Of a stretch of 20,676 nucleotides of DNA, positions 1 to 7,199 are shown piece after piece (within the stretch, counting starts at the first letter, position 1; every line of letters begins with the position of its first letter). Both the position numbers and the translations under genes were made by a program. The notes under the pieces were generated by a model, which saw nothing but the letters and a program-made list of their open reading frames with translations, did no database searches and was not told the DNA's origin. Source of the DNA: Zhengella sp041738295 (GTDB taxonomy: Bacteria; Pseudomonadota; Alphaproteobacteria; Rhizobiales; Rhizobiaceae). Location of the stretch: assembly GCA_041738295.1 (NCBI GenBank), contig JBGSQC010000125.1, positions 1 to 20,676 on the forward strand, given 5' to 3'.

Positions 1-245
1 CGTCCTCCCTTCTCCCCTTGTGGGAGAAGGTGGATGCGAAGGTTCGCAGAACCGGAGCAGACGGATGAGGGGTCGGCGGCGGTGCACAACCCCTCATCCG
101 TCTCGCCGCTTCGCGTCGATCCACCTTCTCCCACAAGGGGAGAAGGGAGGTCGGCGCTGACCCCGCCACCCGCCATCGCCAGCATCCGCGCAACCACAGC
201 CAACAGCGCGGCCTTCTGGCGGGAAATCACGATGCTCCAGTCCAT
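1..245 (-). CDS. Hypothetical protein, N-terminal part only (runs off the left edge), carrying an in-frame palindromic element
   Basis: Reading leftwards from an ATG at 245-243, the frame stays open for 81 codons to the window edge. A good Shine-Dalgarno (GGAG) lies 7 nt upstream of this ATG. The first residues, MDWSIVISRQKAALLAVVAR, form a hydrophobic or amphipathic helix that looks like a real gene start. From about residue 32 the protein is encoded by the palindromic repeat at 4-150 (beginning LPSPLVGEGG), so that stretch is low-complexity Gly/Ser/Glu-rich sequence. From memory, rhizobial genomes hold uncharacterised proteins that begin with MDW and have a variable linker after the first helix. 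That would place the element in the linker, but the C-terminal part is outside the window and cannot be checked. Function is unknown. A non-coding reading is possible, but the RBS and the uninterrupted frame argue against it. Confidence 0.55.
   Translation of the reverse strand, partial: MDWSIVISRQKAALLAVVARMLAMAGGGVSADLPSPLVGEGGSTRSGETDEGLCTAADPSSVCSGSANLRIHLLPQGEKGG
4..150. repeat. Large compound palindromic element (rhizobial RIME-like)
   Basis: Positions 4-35 and 119-150 are perfect 32-bp inverted copies. Positions 61-72 and 90-101 are perfect 12-bp inverted copies, leaving a 17-nt centre. Each outer arm holds a smaller dyad of its own (TTCTCCC then GGGAGAA), so the element could form a long hairpin with branches. 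Its arms resemble widespread intergenic palindromes of Rhizobiales (RIME-type; the name is from memory). It has 147 bp, a multiple of three, and lies inside the open frame of the minus-strand gene that starts at 245. It may extend slightly beyond the left edge. Confidence 0.85.
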
Positions 246-266
246 GGCCGGTCTCCGCAATGGAAA

Positions 267-292
267 CCGGCATTGTGAATGAGGAATGCCGG
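267..292. other. Inverted repeat (hairpin) between two minus-strand genes
   Basis: CCGGCATT (267-274) and AATGCCGG (285-292) are perfect 8-bp inverted copies around a 10-nt loop. It lies 22 nt upstream of the start at 245, so on the minus strand it would sit in the 5' leader of that gene. No T-run follows on either strand, so a classical terminator is unlikely. The rest of 246-359 shows only short G-rich direct repeats (GGACGGGT type). Confidence 0.4.
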
Positions 293-359
293 ATGTGGAC
301 AAGGCTGGGCTGGGACGGGTGTGGACGGGTCCAGGAAACAAGGGATCCGGCGTGCCGCT

Positions 360-527
360 TCAGCTGACGCTTGCTTCCAGCGCGCTGTAGGCAGACTTTT
401 CGTCGTCCACTCTTTGCGCCAGCTGAAGCACCAGCCGTTCCAGCGCAAATTCCCTGTCGGCGGGCGAAAGCGGCTTGATCTTCGTGCTGACGGCGGCCCA
501 GAATTTCGCGATCTCGCTGGCTGTCAT
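360..527 (-). CDS. Small hypothetical protein, 55 aa
   Basis: The frame starts at ATG 527-525 and ends at TGA 362-360. An AAGGGAAG stretch about 10 nt upstream can act as the ribosome-binding site, and the codons show the G/C-rich third positions of neighbouring genes. The peptide starts MTASEIAKFW and is predicted to be almost wholly helical and charged, with no membrane segment. The same frame extends upstream to an ATG at 620, which would add a hydrophobic, signal-like N-terminus (MRLPVLAWFSMITVLAEG). That longer start has no evident RBS, so the shorter one is preferred. The gene lies upstream of, and in the same direction as, the gene starting at 245, and diverges from ychF. No family recognised. 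Confidence 0.4.
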   Translation of the reverse strand: MTASEIAKFWAAVSTKIKPLSPADREFALERLVLQLAQRVDDEKSAYSALEASVS

Positions 528-655
528 GATGGTTGTGCTTCCCTTTGAAGGTGCCGTCTGGACAATGCCTTCTGCCAGCACCGTGATCATCGAAAACCAT
601 GCTAGGACGGGCAGCCGCATGCCGCAAATGCAAAGTGCAGGGCAGCCTTGCCGCC

Positions 656-685
656 CTTGACCTTTTGGCCCCTGTCCCCCATAGC
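656..685 (+). promoter_or_regulatory. Candidate sigma-70 promoter of ychF
   Basis: CTTGAC (656-661, extending to TTGACC at 657-662) is a good alphaproteobacterial -35 box. A weak -10 (CATAGC, 680-685) follows 17 nt after TTGACC. It lies about 40 nt before the ychF start. The -10 match is poor, so this is tentative. Confidence 0.3.
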
Positions 686-724
686 CTGCGGCACCAACAG
701 ACAGTTTTCCGGCAGGCATATCCC

Positions 725-1828
725 ATGGGTTTCAAATGCGGCATCGTCGGGCTTCCCAATGTGGGCAAGTCCACGCTTTTCAACGCGCTGACGCGCACGG
801 CAGCCGCACAGGCGGCCAATTATCCCTTCTGCACCATCGAGCCGAACACCGGCGAAGTGGCGGTGCCGGATGCGCGCCTTTCGACGATTGCCAAGATCGC
901 CGGATCGAAGGAGATCATCCCCACCCGCATTTCCTTCGTGGATATTGCAGGCCTGGTGCGCGGCGCATCCAAGGGTGAAGGCCTCGGCAACCAGTTCCTC
1001 GCCAACATCCGCGAGGTGGACGCCATTGTCCATGTGCTGCGCTGCTTCGAGGATGACGACATCACCCATGTGGAAGGCCGCATCAACCCGGTCGCCGATG
1101 CCGAGGTGGTGGAAACCGAACTGATGCTGTCCGACCTTGAAAGCCTGGAGCGCCGCGTGGTGAACGTGCGCAAGCGTGCCGGCGTCAAGGAAAAGGAAAG
1201 CCTCGCCATCCTGCCGGTCATGGAACAGGCCATCGCCCTGCTGAGCGACGGCAAGCCCGTGCGCCTGATGCGCAAGACGCTCGCCCATGAGGACATCGTC
1301 ATCATGGAAGAGCTGAACCTGCTGACCTCGCACCCTGTGCTCTATGTGTGCAACGTGTCGGAAGCCGATGCCGCCACCGGCAACGAGCACACCAGGGCCG
1401 TGGAGGCCATGGCCGCCGCACAGGGCGCATCCACCGTCATCATTTCTGCCGCCATCGAGGCCGAGGTCGCCCAGCTTCCCGACGAGGAGGCCGCCGAATT
1501 CCTCGCCGACATGGGCCTGACCGAGCCCGGCCTCGACAAGCTGATCCGCGCCGGATACGGCCTGCTGCACCTCATCACCTATTTCACGGTGGGCCCGAAG
1601 GAAGCGCGCGCCTGGACCATCGTCAGCGGCACCAAGGCGCCAGCTGCCGCCGGTGTCATCCACACCGATTTCGAGCGCGGCTTCATTCGCGCCAACACCA
1701 TCGCCTATGATGATTTCGTGACGCTGGGCGGCGAAGTGCCCGCCAAGGAAGCTGGCAAGGCACGCGACGAAGGCAAGGAATATGTGGTGCAGGATGGCGA
1801 CATCATGCACTTCCGCTTCAACACCTGA
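725..1828 (+). CDS. ychF: Redox-regulated ATPase / Obg-family P-loop protein YchF
   Basis: The product has 367 aa, the usual size for YchF/OLA1 (about 363). It begins MGFKCGIVGLPNVGKSTLFN, with the Walker A loop GLPNVGKS at about residues 9-16. DIAGLV provides the G3 element, and NVSE replaces the NKxD of true GTPases, the change that gives YchF its preference for ATP. The C-terminus carries the TGS domain (from about YFTVGPKEARAW, ending in GDIMHFRFN). YchF binds ribosomes and acts in translation and stress physiology in the cytoplasm. The frame is open further upstream to 599, but similarity begins exactly at 725, so that start is chosen; its RBS (GGCAG) is weak. The gene stands alone on the plus strand, 202 nt before the next gene. 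Confidence 0.97.
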   Translation: MGFKCGIVGLPNVGKSTLFNALTRTAAAQAANYPFCTIEPNTGEVAVPDARLSTIAKIAGSKEIIPTRISFVDIAGLVRGASKGEGLGNQFLANIREVDAIVHVLRCFEDDDITHVEGRINPVADAEVVETELMLSDLESLERRVVNVRKRAGVKEKESLAILPVMEQAIALLSDGKPVRLMRKTLAHEDIVIMEELNLLTSHPVLYVCNVSEADAATGNEHTRAVEAMAAAQGASTVIISAAIEAEVAQLPDEEAAEFLADMGLTEPGLDKLIRAGYGLLHLITYFTVGPKEARAWTIVSGTKAPAAAGVIHTDFERGFIRANTIAYDDFVTLGGEVPAKEAGKARDEGKEYVVQDGDIMHFRFNT

Positions 1829-1979
1829 GGCCGGAAACACGCCAAACCTCAGCCTTTACGATGGATCGGACCCGCTGGCTGTGGCATTTTGTTGCATTTC
1901 GGCAACGGGGGCAATGATTCCGAGCGGGGTACCCTTGGGCGCCCGTTGAAGGACTCACGGCTTGACCTCGCGTCATTTA

Positions 1980-2001
1980 AGACTCTGCAACATTAGAGTC
2001 T
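1980..2001. promoter_or_regulatory. 22-bp dyad upstream of the outer-membrane protein gene
   Basis: AGACTCT (1980-1986) and AGAGTCT (1995-2001) are perfect 7-bp inverted copies separated by 8 nt. The dyad starts 12 nt after a good -35-like TTGACC (1962-1967) and ends 29 nt before the start codon at 2031. It could be an operator over the promoter or a hairpin in the leader. No convincing -10 box was found at the expected spacing. The rest of 1829-1961 shows nothing recognisable. Confidence 0.4.
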
Positions 2002-2030
2002 GGTTTCAAGCCATCCGCAAAAGGTCGATC

Positions 2031-2705
2031 ATGCGAAACGCACTGTCCTTGCTCGCTGCAGTTCCCGCAATGCTGATGGCCTCGACGGCCATTTCCCTTG
2101 CCGCCGACGAAGTTGTCGAAACGGTCGAAACCCCTTGGTACATGGAATTGCGCTTCGGCGGTCCCTTGCCCAAGGGCTACGACACGACCATCACCACCTT
2201 TGGTGTCCGTGGTTCCTATGAGCCGGATCCGGGCTTCATGTTCGCCGTGGATGTCGGCAAATACCTGACCCCGAATGTCCGCGCCGAACTCGACCTGTCT
2301 TATGCCTGGGGCACCGACGGCACCTTCGTCGTGCCCGGCCCCAATGTGCCGCACACCGGTTCGGTCGGTGTGTTCACTGCCATGGCGAACGCGCTTTATG
2401 AATTCGACATGGGGAACCGCTGGACACCGTTTGTCGGCGCCGGTGCCGGCGTCTCGATCTTCTCCTACAATGATCTCGGCGGCGCAGGCTACCAGATCAA
2501 TGACACGGCAGCAGCGCTTTCGCTGGCCGCCCATGTCGGCATGGATTATGCGCTGACCGAAAAGATCGACCTGACGGGCCGTTACACGCTTGCATGGACC
2601 GACTCCCACAAGGTGACCGCAACGCCGGCCTTCGGCAATGTGAACCACACCGTTCATAGCCACATCAACCACATCTTCACGGTCGGTCTGCGCGTGAAGT
2701 TCTGA
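2031..2705 (+). CDS. Outer-membrane beta-barrel protein (OmpA/Omp25-like porin family)
   Basis: The product has 224 aa. Residues 1-25 form a typical signal peptide (MRNALSLLAAVPAMLMAS, ending near SLAA before DEVVE). The mature part alternates polar and hydrophobic residues in short strands rich in Gly, Tyr and Phe, such as YMELRFGG, FVGAGAGVSIFSYND and LTGRYTLAW. It ends in a strand with terminal phenylalanine (FTVGLRVKF), the usual signal for outer-membrane barrel assembly. The size fits an eight-stranded barrel of the Omp25/Omp31 or opacity-porin type. The start at 2031 follows AAAGGT at a suitable distance and gives a clean signal peptide; the in-frame ATG-like start at 1962 does not. The gene is monocistronic, ending at a strong terminator 33 nt downstream. 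Whether it is a porin or a structural or immunogenic protein cannot be told. Confidence 0.8.
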   Translation: MRNALSLLAAVPAMLMASTAISLAADEVVETVETPWYMELRFGGPLPKGYDTTITTFGVRGSYEPDPGFMFAVDVGKYLTPNVRAELDLSYAWGTDGTFVVPGPNVPHTGSVGVFTAMANALYEFDMGNRWTPFVGAGAGVSIFSYNDLGGAGYQINDTAAALSLAAHVGMDYALTEKIDLTGRYTLAWTDSHKVTATPAFGNVNHTVHSHINHIFTVGLRVKF

Positions 2706-2736
2706 TCCCTCATAACGGGACAAGAGAGCATGAACA

Positions 2737-2766
2737 CAAAAGCCGGGCAGAACTGCCCGGCTTTTT
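2737..2766. terminator. Rho-independent terminator, probably bidirectional
   Basis: AAAAGCCGGGCA and TGCCCGGCTTTT pair perfectly around a GAAC tetraloop, and a T-run follows on the plus strand. A-rich sequence on the left gives a T-run on the minus strand too. It sits between the convergent outer-membrane protein and dehydrogenase genes and can serve both. Confidence 0.9.
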
Positions 2767-2825
2767 CTATTGCGCGTTGATCCGCCGGAGACCGGCAACA
2801 GCCAAAGATGTCCGGCGGCCAGGCC

Positions 2826-3650
2826 CTAGTCGAGGGTCGAAGCCCGCCCACCGGGAAACAGGCCCCGCTTTCCGAGCGACAGTCCGCCATCCACCACGAT
2901 GTCCGTGCCCGTGACAAAGGCCGAATCCGCTCCGGCAAGATAGAGCACGGCGTCCGCCACGTCCTTTGGCAGACCCGGCCGGGACAGCGCCTGCATCGAC
3001 CGGTAAACCGGCGCGATCGAACTGGCATAGGACATCCAGTCAGCCGGATTGTTCCCGTCGCGCACCCGCCCGTGGATTTCGGTGGCGATGAAGCCCGGCG
3101 ATACCGAGTTGACCCGGATGCCGGAGGGGCCAAGTTCCATGGCGGCCCAGCGGGTCAGGTGCAAAAGCCCGGCCTTGGCGGCGGCATAGACCGGCGAATG
3201 GCCGCCGACGCGGTGCGCAGCAACCGAACCGATGTTGACGATGCTGCCCTTTCCGGCTGCCTTCATGCCGGGAATGACCGCCTTCATCATCAGGAAGGCA
3301 CCACGCAGGTGCACGCCGATGGTTTCGTCGAAATCTTCTGCCGATATCGACTCGAGCTTTCCCCCCGGTCCGGGATTGCCCGCATTGTTGACAAGCATGG
3401 TGACGGGTCCGAACCGCCCGCCGATCCCGGCAACGCAGGCATCGATCTCGTCTTCCAGCAGGTTGTCGCAGCGGAAAAAGATGCCGCCGGTCATGGATGC
3501 CGTCTCTTCAGCCTCGGCGATGCGCCGTCCTGTGAAACAAACTGTGGCTCCAGCCGCGGCAAGGGATTCGCAAATGGCCCGGCCGATGCCGCTGTTGCCC
3601 CCGGTCACCAGAGCGACCTGGCCGCGAAGCACGGCGCTTCTGTCATTCAT
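2826..3650 (-). CDS. Short-chain dehydrogenase/reductase (SDR), NAD(P)-dependent
   Basis: The product has 274 aa, the classical SDR size. The Rossmann-fold nucleotide motif TGGNSGIG is at about residues 16-23 and the structural NNAG motif at 88-91. The catalytic set is visible as Ser142, Tyr155 and Lys159 (YAAAK). PGFIATEI follows the active site, as in other family members, and the end contains the usual VVDGG. Arg residues after strand 2 (FTGRR) suggest NADP(H), but this is an inference. The start at 3650 is preceded by GGGAAGGG at a reasonable distance. It is transcribed alone and converges with the outer-membrane protein gene. The substrate cannot be assigned; a 3-ketoacyl reductase or alcohol dehydrogenase role is equally possible. 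Confidence 0.9.
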   Translation of the reverse strand: MNDRSAVLRGQVALVTGGNSGIGRAICESLAAAGATVCFTGRRIAEAEETASMTGGIFFRCDNLLEDEIDACVAGIGGRFGPVTMLVNNAGNPGPGGKLESISAEDFDETIGVHLRGAFLMMKAVIPGMKAAGKGSIVNIGSVAAHRVGGHSPVYAAAKAGLLHLTRWAAMELGPSGIRVNSVSPGFIATEIHGRVRDGNNPADWMSYASSIAPVYRSMQALSRPGLPKDVADAVLYLAGADSAFVTGTDIVVDGGLSLGKRGLFPGGRASTLD

Positions 3651-3841
3651 GATGCACGAAAACCCTTCCCCTCCGGTTTGCGGAGATGCCCCTGATTGTT
3701 CTTATATACGGGGTGGGCCAATCGCAATCCAATGTCGCGTTTTGGTGTCCCGATGCCGGCCGTCCCGCCGGCGAGAGGCGGGGTTCAATCACACTTGGGA
3801 ACAACCCATGACTGCATCTTCCTTGTTTCCGTGATTTTCAG

Positions 3842-3870
3842 TTGACTTCTCCGCAAAGGGGTCCTATATG
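3842..3870 (+). promoter_or_regulatory. Sigma-70 promoter of the cold-shock gene
   Basis: TTGACT (3842-3847) and TATATG (3865-3870) are separated by exactly 17 nt; CTATAT at 3864-3869 also fits the alphaproteobacterial -10. Transcription should begin near 3877, leaving a leader of about 140 nt. The stretch 3651-3841 between the dehydrogenase start and this promoter holds no gene that I can support. A weak minus-strand TATAAG (3701-3706) there may belong to the dehydrogenase promoter. Confidence 0.7.
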
Positions 3871-3876
3871 TGAGAG

Positions 3877-4018
3877 GTCGATAGATGATTGTTTGGCTTT
3901 TTTGTTTTTTGCGCGCCAAGGCGTGCCAGTGACGAACTTCCCCTTTCTAAAATCGAAACTGCCTGCCGGATGCGCACATCGCGCCTTCGGAACACTAATT
4001 GCTATGAAAGGGTTCGAA
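3877..4018 (+). promoter_or_regulatory. Long 5' leader of the cold-shock mRNA
   Basis: About 140 nt separate the predicted transcription start from the ATG at 4019, with no credible coding frame. Cold-shock genes of this family often have long structured leaders that act in temperature-dependent stability or translation. The length fits that pattern, but no cold-box motif was verified. The RBS AAAGGG lies shortly before the start. Confidence 0.4.
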
Positions 4019-4228
4019 ATGACCACTGGCACTGTTAAATGGTTCAACGCCACCAAGGGCTTCGGCTTCATCCAGCCTGACAACGGCGGCGCGGACGTGT
4101 TCGTCCACATCTCGGCTGTCGAGCGCGCTGGCATGCGCGAAATCGTTGAAGGCCAGAAGCTCAGCTTCGAAGTCGAGCGCGACAACAAGTCGGGCAAGAT
4201 GTCGGCTGGCCAGCTTCAGGCTGCCTGA
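4019..4228 (+). CDS. Cold-shock protein, CspA family
   Basis: The product has 69 aa, the normal size for a single cold-shock domain. It begins MTTGTVKWFNATKGFGFIQP, with the RNA-binding motif RNP1 (KGFGFI, residues 13-18) followed by RNP2 (VFVHI, 27-31). It is a five-stranded OB-fold nucleic-acid chaperone of the cytoplasm that prevents mRNA secondary structure. The start at 4019 gives the exact family N-terminus and has AAAGGG upstream; an ATG at 4004 would add MKGFE and is less likely. It has its own promoter, long leader and terminator, so it is monocistronic. Which of the several rhizobial csp paralogues this is cannot be decided. Confidence 0.95.
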   Translation: MTTGTVKWFNATKGFGFIQPDNGGADVFVHISAVERAGMREIVEGQKLSFEVERDNKSGKMSAGQLQAA

Positions 4229-4292
4229 TTTCCCTTCTGCCTTCCGGTGACCACGGATGTACTGGCACTGTTGAAGGCAACAGGAATTCGAG

Positions 4293-4325
4293 AGGCCCGG
4301 CGGAGCAATCCGCCGGGCCTTTTTC
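4293..4325 (+). terminator. Rho-independent terminator of the cold-shock gene
   Basis: A perfect 12-bp stem (AGGCCCGGCGGA and its complement) closes a GCAA tetraloop and is followed by TTTTTCTT. It lies 64 nt after the cold-shock stop codon. Confidence 0.92.
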
Positions 4326-4396
4326 TTGTGTCTACGGCTTTCTGATTCATTGATCGAAGTCAGCCTGTCAGGCGCAGTCCGTGTTAGGCTCCCTTC

Positions 4397-5608
4397 ATGG
4401 ACGACAGCGCACATTCCGCCACCCTGAAGCGCACCCTCACACTTCCGCTCCTCGTCTTCTACGGATTGGGCGTCACGGTCGGTGCAGGCATCTTCGCGCT
4501 CATCGGCGAAATTCTCAAACTGGCGGGCGACCAGGCTCCGCAGGCCTTCCTGCTGGCAGGCCTCATCGCCGGTGCCACGGCCTTTTCCTATGCGCTGAAG
4601 GTTCCGGTTTTCCCGCGAGCCGGCGGCGAAGCCATCTTCGTCAACAAGGGGCTGGGTTCCATCGCCGGGCGCATTGCAGGTTTCGGCGTGGTCATCACCG
4701 GCATTGTCTCGTCTGCCGTCATCGCGCTCGCCTTTGCCGGCTATGTGCGGGCACTGGTTCCCCTGCCCGCGCCCCTCCTCACCGTCGCGGTGGTTGTGGG
4801 TCTGGCGCTCATTGCCTGGTGGGGCGTGCGCGAAAGCGTGATCTTTGCCGCCCTCATCACCATTTTGGAGGTTGGCACGCTGGTCGTGGTCATCCTGTTT
4901 GGCCTGCCGCTGCTGGCCGATACCGCCCATGTGGCCGCAGCCTTCACGCCATCCTCGTCGCTGGCGGCCATGGCTCCGGTCTTTTCCGGCGCGGTCATCG
5001 CCTTCTTCGCCTTCATCGGCTTTGAGGACATCGTCAACATGGCCGAGGAGACGGTGGATCCCGGCATCACCGCGCCGCGCGCCATCAAGATCACGCTCGG
5101 GCTGACCATGCTCGTCTATGTCCTGCTGGCCACCATTGCTGCGCTCGCGCCGGACCGCGCCGCCATCACCGGGTCGCAAGCTCCGCTCGCCACCCTGTTT
5201 GAAAGCGTGACCGGCTGGCCGGGTGGCCCGATTGCGGCCATCGCCGCCATCGCCATGGTCAACGGCATTCTGGTGCAGATGATCATGGCCGCGCGCATGC
5301 TCTATGGCATGGCGGGCGAAGGCCTGCTGCCGCAATGGTTTGCCCATGTCGATCCGGTGCGCCGCACCCCCGCGCGCGCAACAGCCCTTGTCGCGCTTGC
5401 CATCATCATGCTGGCCCTGTTTTTCCCGCTGGTGCGCCTGGCCGAGGCAACAAGCCTTGTCACGCTCGCAGTCTTCGCGCTGGTCAACCTGGCGCTCTTC
5501 AGCCTTGGCTCGATGAAAGACTGGCCGACGCTCAGGCGCTGGCGCTGGTGGGGCCTCGGTGCCGGCGCCATCTGCATCGCGCTGGCGGGCTACCAGATCT
5601 TCGGCTGA
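4397..5608 (+). CDS. APC-superfamily amino acid / polyamine permease
   Basis: The product has 403 aa and is strongly hydrophobic throughout, with about 11-12 membrane spans. The first span carries the APC signature GVTVGAGIFALIGE (about residues 25-38), where the unwound glycine-rich helix binds the substrate amino group. FSGAVIAFFAFIGFEDIVNMAEE in the middle matches the sixth span and following loop of the family (IGFE..NMAEE). It is an inner-membrane transporter, probably of amino acids; the substrate is unknown. It is a little shorter than typical 450-500-residue members. The ATG at 4397 has a weak upstream RBS (TTAGGCT). It converges with the next gene, with 3 nt between the stop codons. 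Confidence 0.9.
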   Translation: MDDSAHSATLKRTLTLPLLVFYGLGVTVGAGIFALIGEILKLAGDQAPQAFLLAGLIAGATAFSYALKVPVFPRAGGEAIFVNKGLGSIAGRIAGFGVVITGIVSSAVIALAFAGYVRALVPLPAPLLTVAVVVGLALIAWWGVRESVIFAALITILEVGTLVVVILFGLPLLADTAHVAAAFTPSSSLAAMAPVFSGAVIAFFAFIGFEDIVNMAEETVDPGITAPRAIKITLGLTMLVYVLLATIAALAPDRAAITGSQAPLATLFESVTGWPGGPIAAIAAIAMVNGILVQMIMAARMLYGMAGEGLLPQWFAHVDPVRRTPARATALVALAIIMLALFFPLVRLAEATSLVTLAVFALVNLALFSLGSMKDWPTLRRWRWWGLGAGAICIALAGYQIFG

Positions 5609-5611
5609 TGC

Positions 5612-6730
5612 TTATTGCACCGCCGGAACGCGGGCGCGCAGCCCCTCCGGCAGCGGCCTGACGATCAGCTTGCGCAGCGGGATCCAGCCGATGCCGAGCG
5701 CCAGCACGATCACACCGACGGCAACGGCCGCCAGCGACGCCGTCGATGAAAACTCGATCTGGGTGTTCTTCATGAGCACGCCGATGGCGATGCCAAGTGA
5801 CAGCAGGCCGGAGGTTACGAAGGCGCGGCGATCAATGACAATGCCGACCAGCATCAGGATCAGGATCGGAAGGATGGCAGCCAACGGGCTGGCCTCTACG
5901 AAAGCGCCAATGGAAAGCCCCCCACCTGTCAGCTCCGAAAGCAGCATCAGCGTGGAATAGAGCAGCGCCGGTGCTGCCGCCAGATGCAACCAGAACGCCA
6001 CATCGGAGCGCCGCGTAACACGGGCCGGATCGCGCATGTCAAACCAGAGAGCCACGGCAAACAGCCCTGCCGCAAAGGCAAAGGCGATGGCGGACATGGC
6101 AGGTCCGAACGATTCTGCGCCATCGGCGGGTGTCAGGCCAAGCACATTGAGGATGAGGAAGAAGGCGAGTGCCCCGGCAGCAATGATCATCGCGGCGAGC
6201 GCCACCGGCACGCGGTAGCGCCAGTAGAAGGCGGCAAGACCTGCAAACAGCGTGGCAAACACCAGCACCGGGCTGTCACCGGCGGGCGATGTCACGGCAC
6301 TGCCGAAGACCGGGGCCAAGGCGCTCGGGATGAACATCACGGCTGCAATCGTCAGAACGAAGGCAGGCAGCGCCAGACGCTGGCGCTTGACCAGGATTTC
6401 CGCCAGCACGATCACCGGCAGGATCATGATGAAATGGGGGACAAAAGCCGAAAGCCCGCCGAGCAGCACGACAATGCCGATGGTGATCAGCACATCATGG
6501 AAACCTCGTATGAAGCGCGGGGCCTCACTTTCTTCCGTGGCGGTCACAGGCTCCGAGTCGCGCGGCGCACCAAGCTCGCCAAGGAACCTTGCACCGACGG
6601 CGGCCTCAGACGCCAGCAGGCCGGAAGCGCGGAAATGATCGGCAAGCCTCTCGCGCTGCTCTGCGCTGATGATGGCGGCCTGTTCAGCCGTTTGAAGCGC
6701 GTCGGCCAGTTTTTGCATGGCAGGTCCCAT
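5612..6730 (-). CDS. Multi-spanning membrane protein of unknown function, about 372 aa
   Basis: The first 75 residues are soluble, helical and charged (a heptad-like run AEQAAIISAEQRERLADHF). About ten hydrophobic spans follow, from about ITIGIVVLLGGLSAF to LAAVAVGVIVLALGIGWI. The arrangement of a helical N-terminal region then many spans recalls DUF2157-type proteins, but that is only a resemblance from memory. Two starts are possible: ATG 6730, or ATG 6718 (MQKLADALQ) with GGGACC just upstream; the difference is four residues. No enzyme or transporter motif was recognised. It is transcribed alone, ending 3 nt from the permease stop. The leader 6731-6818 holds no clear promoter. Confidence 0.75.
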   Translation of the reverse strand: MGPAMQKLADALQTAEQAAIISAEQRERLADHFRASGLLASEAAVGARFLGELGAPRDSEPVTATEESEAPRFIRGFHDVLITIGIVVLLGGLSAFVPHFIMILPVIVLAEILVKRQRLALPAFVLTIAAVMFIPSALAPVFGSAVTSPAGDSPVLVFATLFAGLAAFYWRYRVPVALAAMIIAAGALAFFLILNVLGLTPADGAESFGPAMSAIAFAFAAGLFAVALWFDMRDPARVTRRSDVAFWLHLAAAPALLYSTLMLLSELTGGGLSIGAFVEASPLAAILPILILMLVGIVIDRRAFVTSGLLSLGIAIGVLMKNTQIEFSSTASLAAVAVGVIVLALGIGWIPLRKLIVRPLPEGLRARVPAVQ

Positions 6731-6818
6731 TCCGGATCAGGTCACATCAGGCGCACCAGGCAGGCGTACTGATTGTTCAGTCTCAAGCATAGCGCTTTGA
6801 GCGCCAAATCACGGCATG

Positions 6819-6847
6819 AAAAAGGCCCGCACCTTGCGGCACGGGCC
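6819..6847 (-). terminator. Rho-independent terminator after the DUF2892 gene
   Basis: Read on the minus strand, GGCCCGTGCC and GGTGCGGGCC pair over 10 bp (two G-U pairs) around GCAA, followed by TTTTT. It lies 33 nt downstream of the DUF2892 stop codon. Confidence 0.88.
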
Positions 6848-6880
6848 ATTTTGTCACTTTGGATCAGAAGCCTGAAGCGA

Positions 6881-7093
6881 TCAGGCCTTCTTCACGCTGC
6901 AGGTGTTGATGCCGAGGATTGAATAGGGCGGGCACCAGCCCAAGGCTGCCGTGCCGAGCATGACGACACCGGCGATCAGCGCGACCCAGCCCCAGACGCC
7001 CATGGCGTATCCCATGAAATAGAGCGCGAGCAGCACAACGCCGACGAGAGCACGGATGGCACGGTCAACAGAACCGACATTATTCGTGAACAT
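6881..7093 (-). CDS. DUF2892 (YgaP-type) small inner-membrane protein
   Basis: The product has 70 aa. It shows the family pattern: N-terminal MFTNNVGSVDRAIR, two membrane spans (about residues 15-32 and 33-52), then GWCPPYSILGINTC with two conserved cysteines (Cys54 and Cys65). The same domain is found fused to rhodanese sulfurtransferases such as YgaP, so a role linked to sulfur or persulfide chemistry is possible but not shown here. The start at 7093 has an excellent Shine-Dalgarno (AAGGAGA) about 7 nt upstream; longer in-frame starts up to 7195 run through non-conserved sequence. It follows the Crp/Fnr regulator in the same direction after 106 nt, which holds two dyads. Confidence 0.9.
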   Translation of the reverse strand: MFTNNVGSVDRAIRALVGVVLLALYFMGYAMGVWGWVALIAGVVMLGTAALGWCPPYSILGINTCSVKKA

Positions 7094-7143
7094 GATGGGG
7101 TCTCCTTGTTGGGTTCGGGCCGGACGATCTGTCCTGCTCCGTA

Positions 7144-7193
7144 GTGACATCACCATCGCACAGTTGATCCACTGCGTCCGTGACATGGTCACC
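7144..7193. promoter_or_regulatory. Two related dyads upstream of the DUF2892 gene
   Basis: GTGACATCAC (7144-7153) and GTGAC-ATG-GTCAC (7180-7192) are both inverted repeats built from the same half-sites (GTGA / TCAC). Their centres are about 37 bp apart, between the Crp/Fnr stop codon and the DUF2892 start. TGTGA-N6-TCACA is the classical Crp site, so these half-sites resemble Crp-type half-sites with a shorter spacer. They are candidate operators for the regulator encoded just upstream. Confidence 0.35.
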
Positions 7194-7199
7194 AAGAAG

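Noticed and set aside
3782..3790. GGTTCAATC, which resembles the T-loop of a tRNA
   Set aside because: The flanking bases do not pair to form a T-stem, and no acceptor or anticodon arm can be drawn around it.
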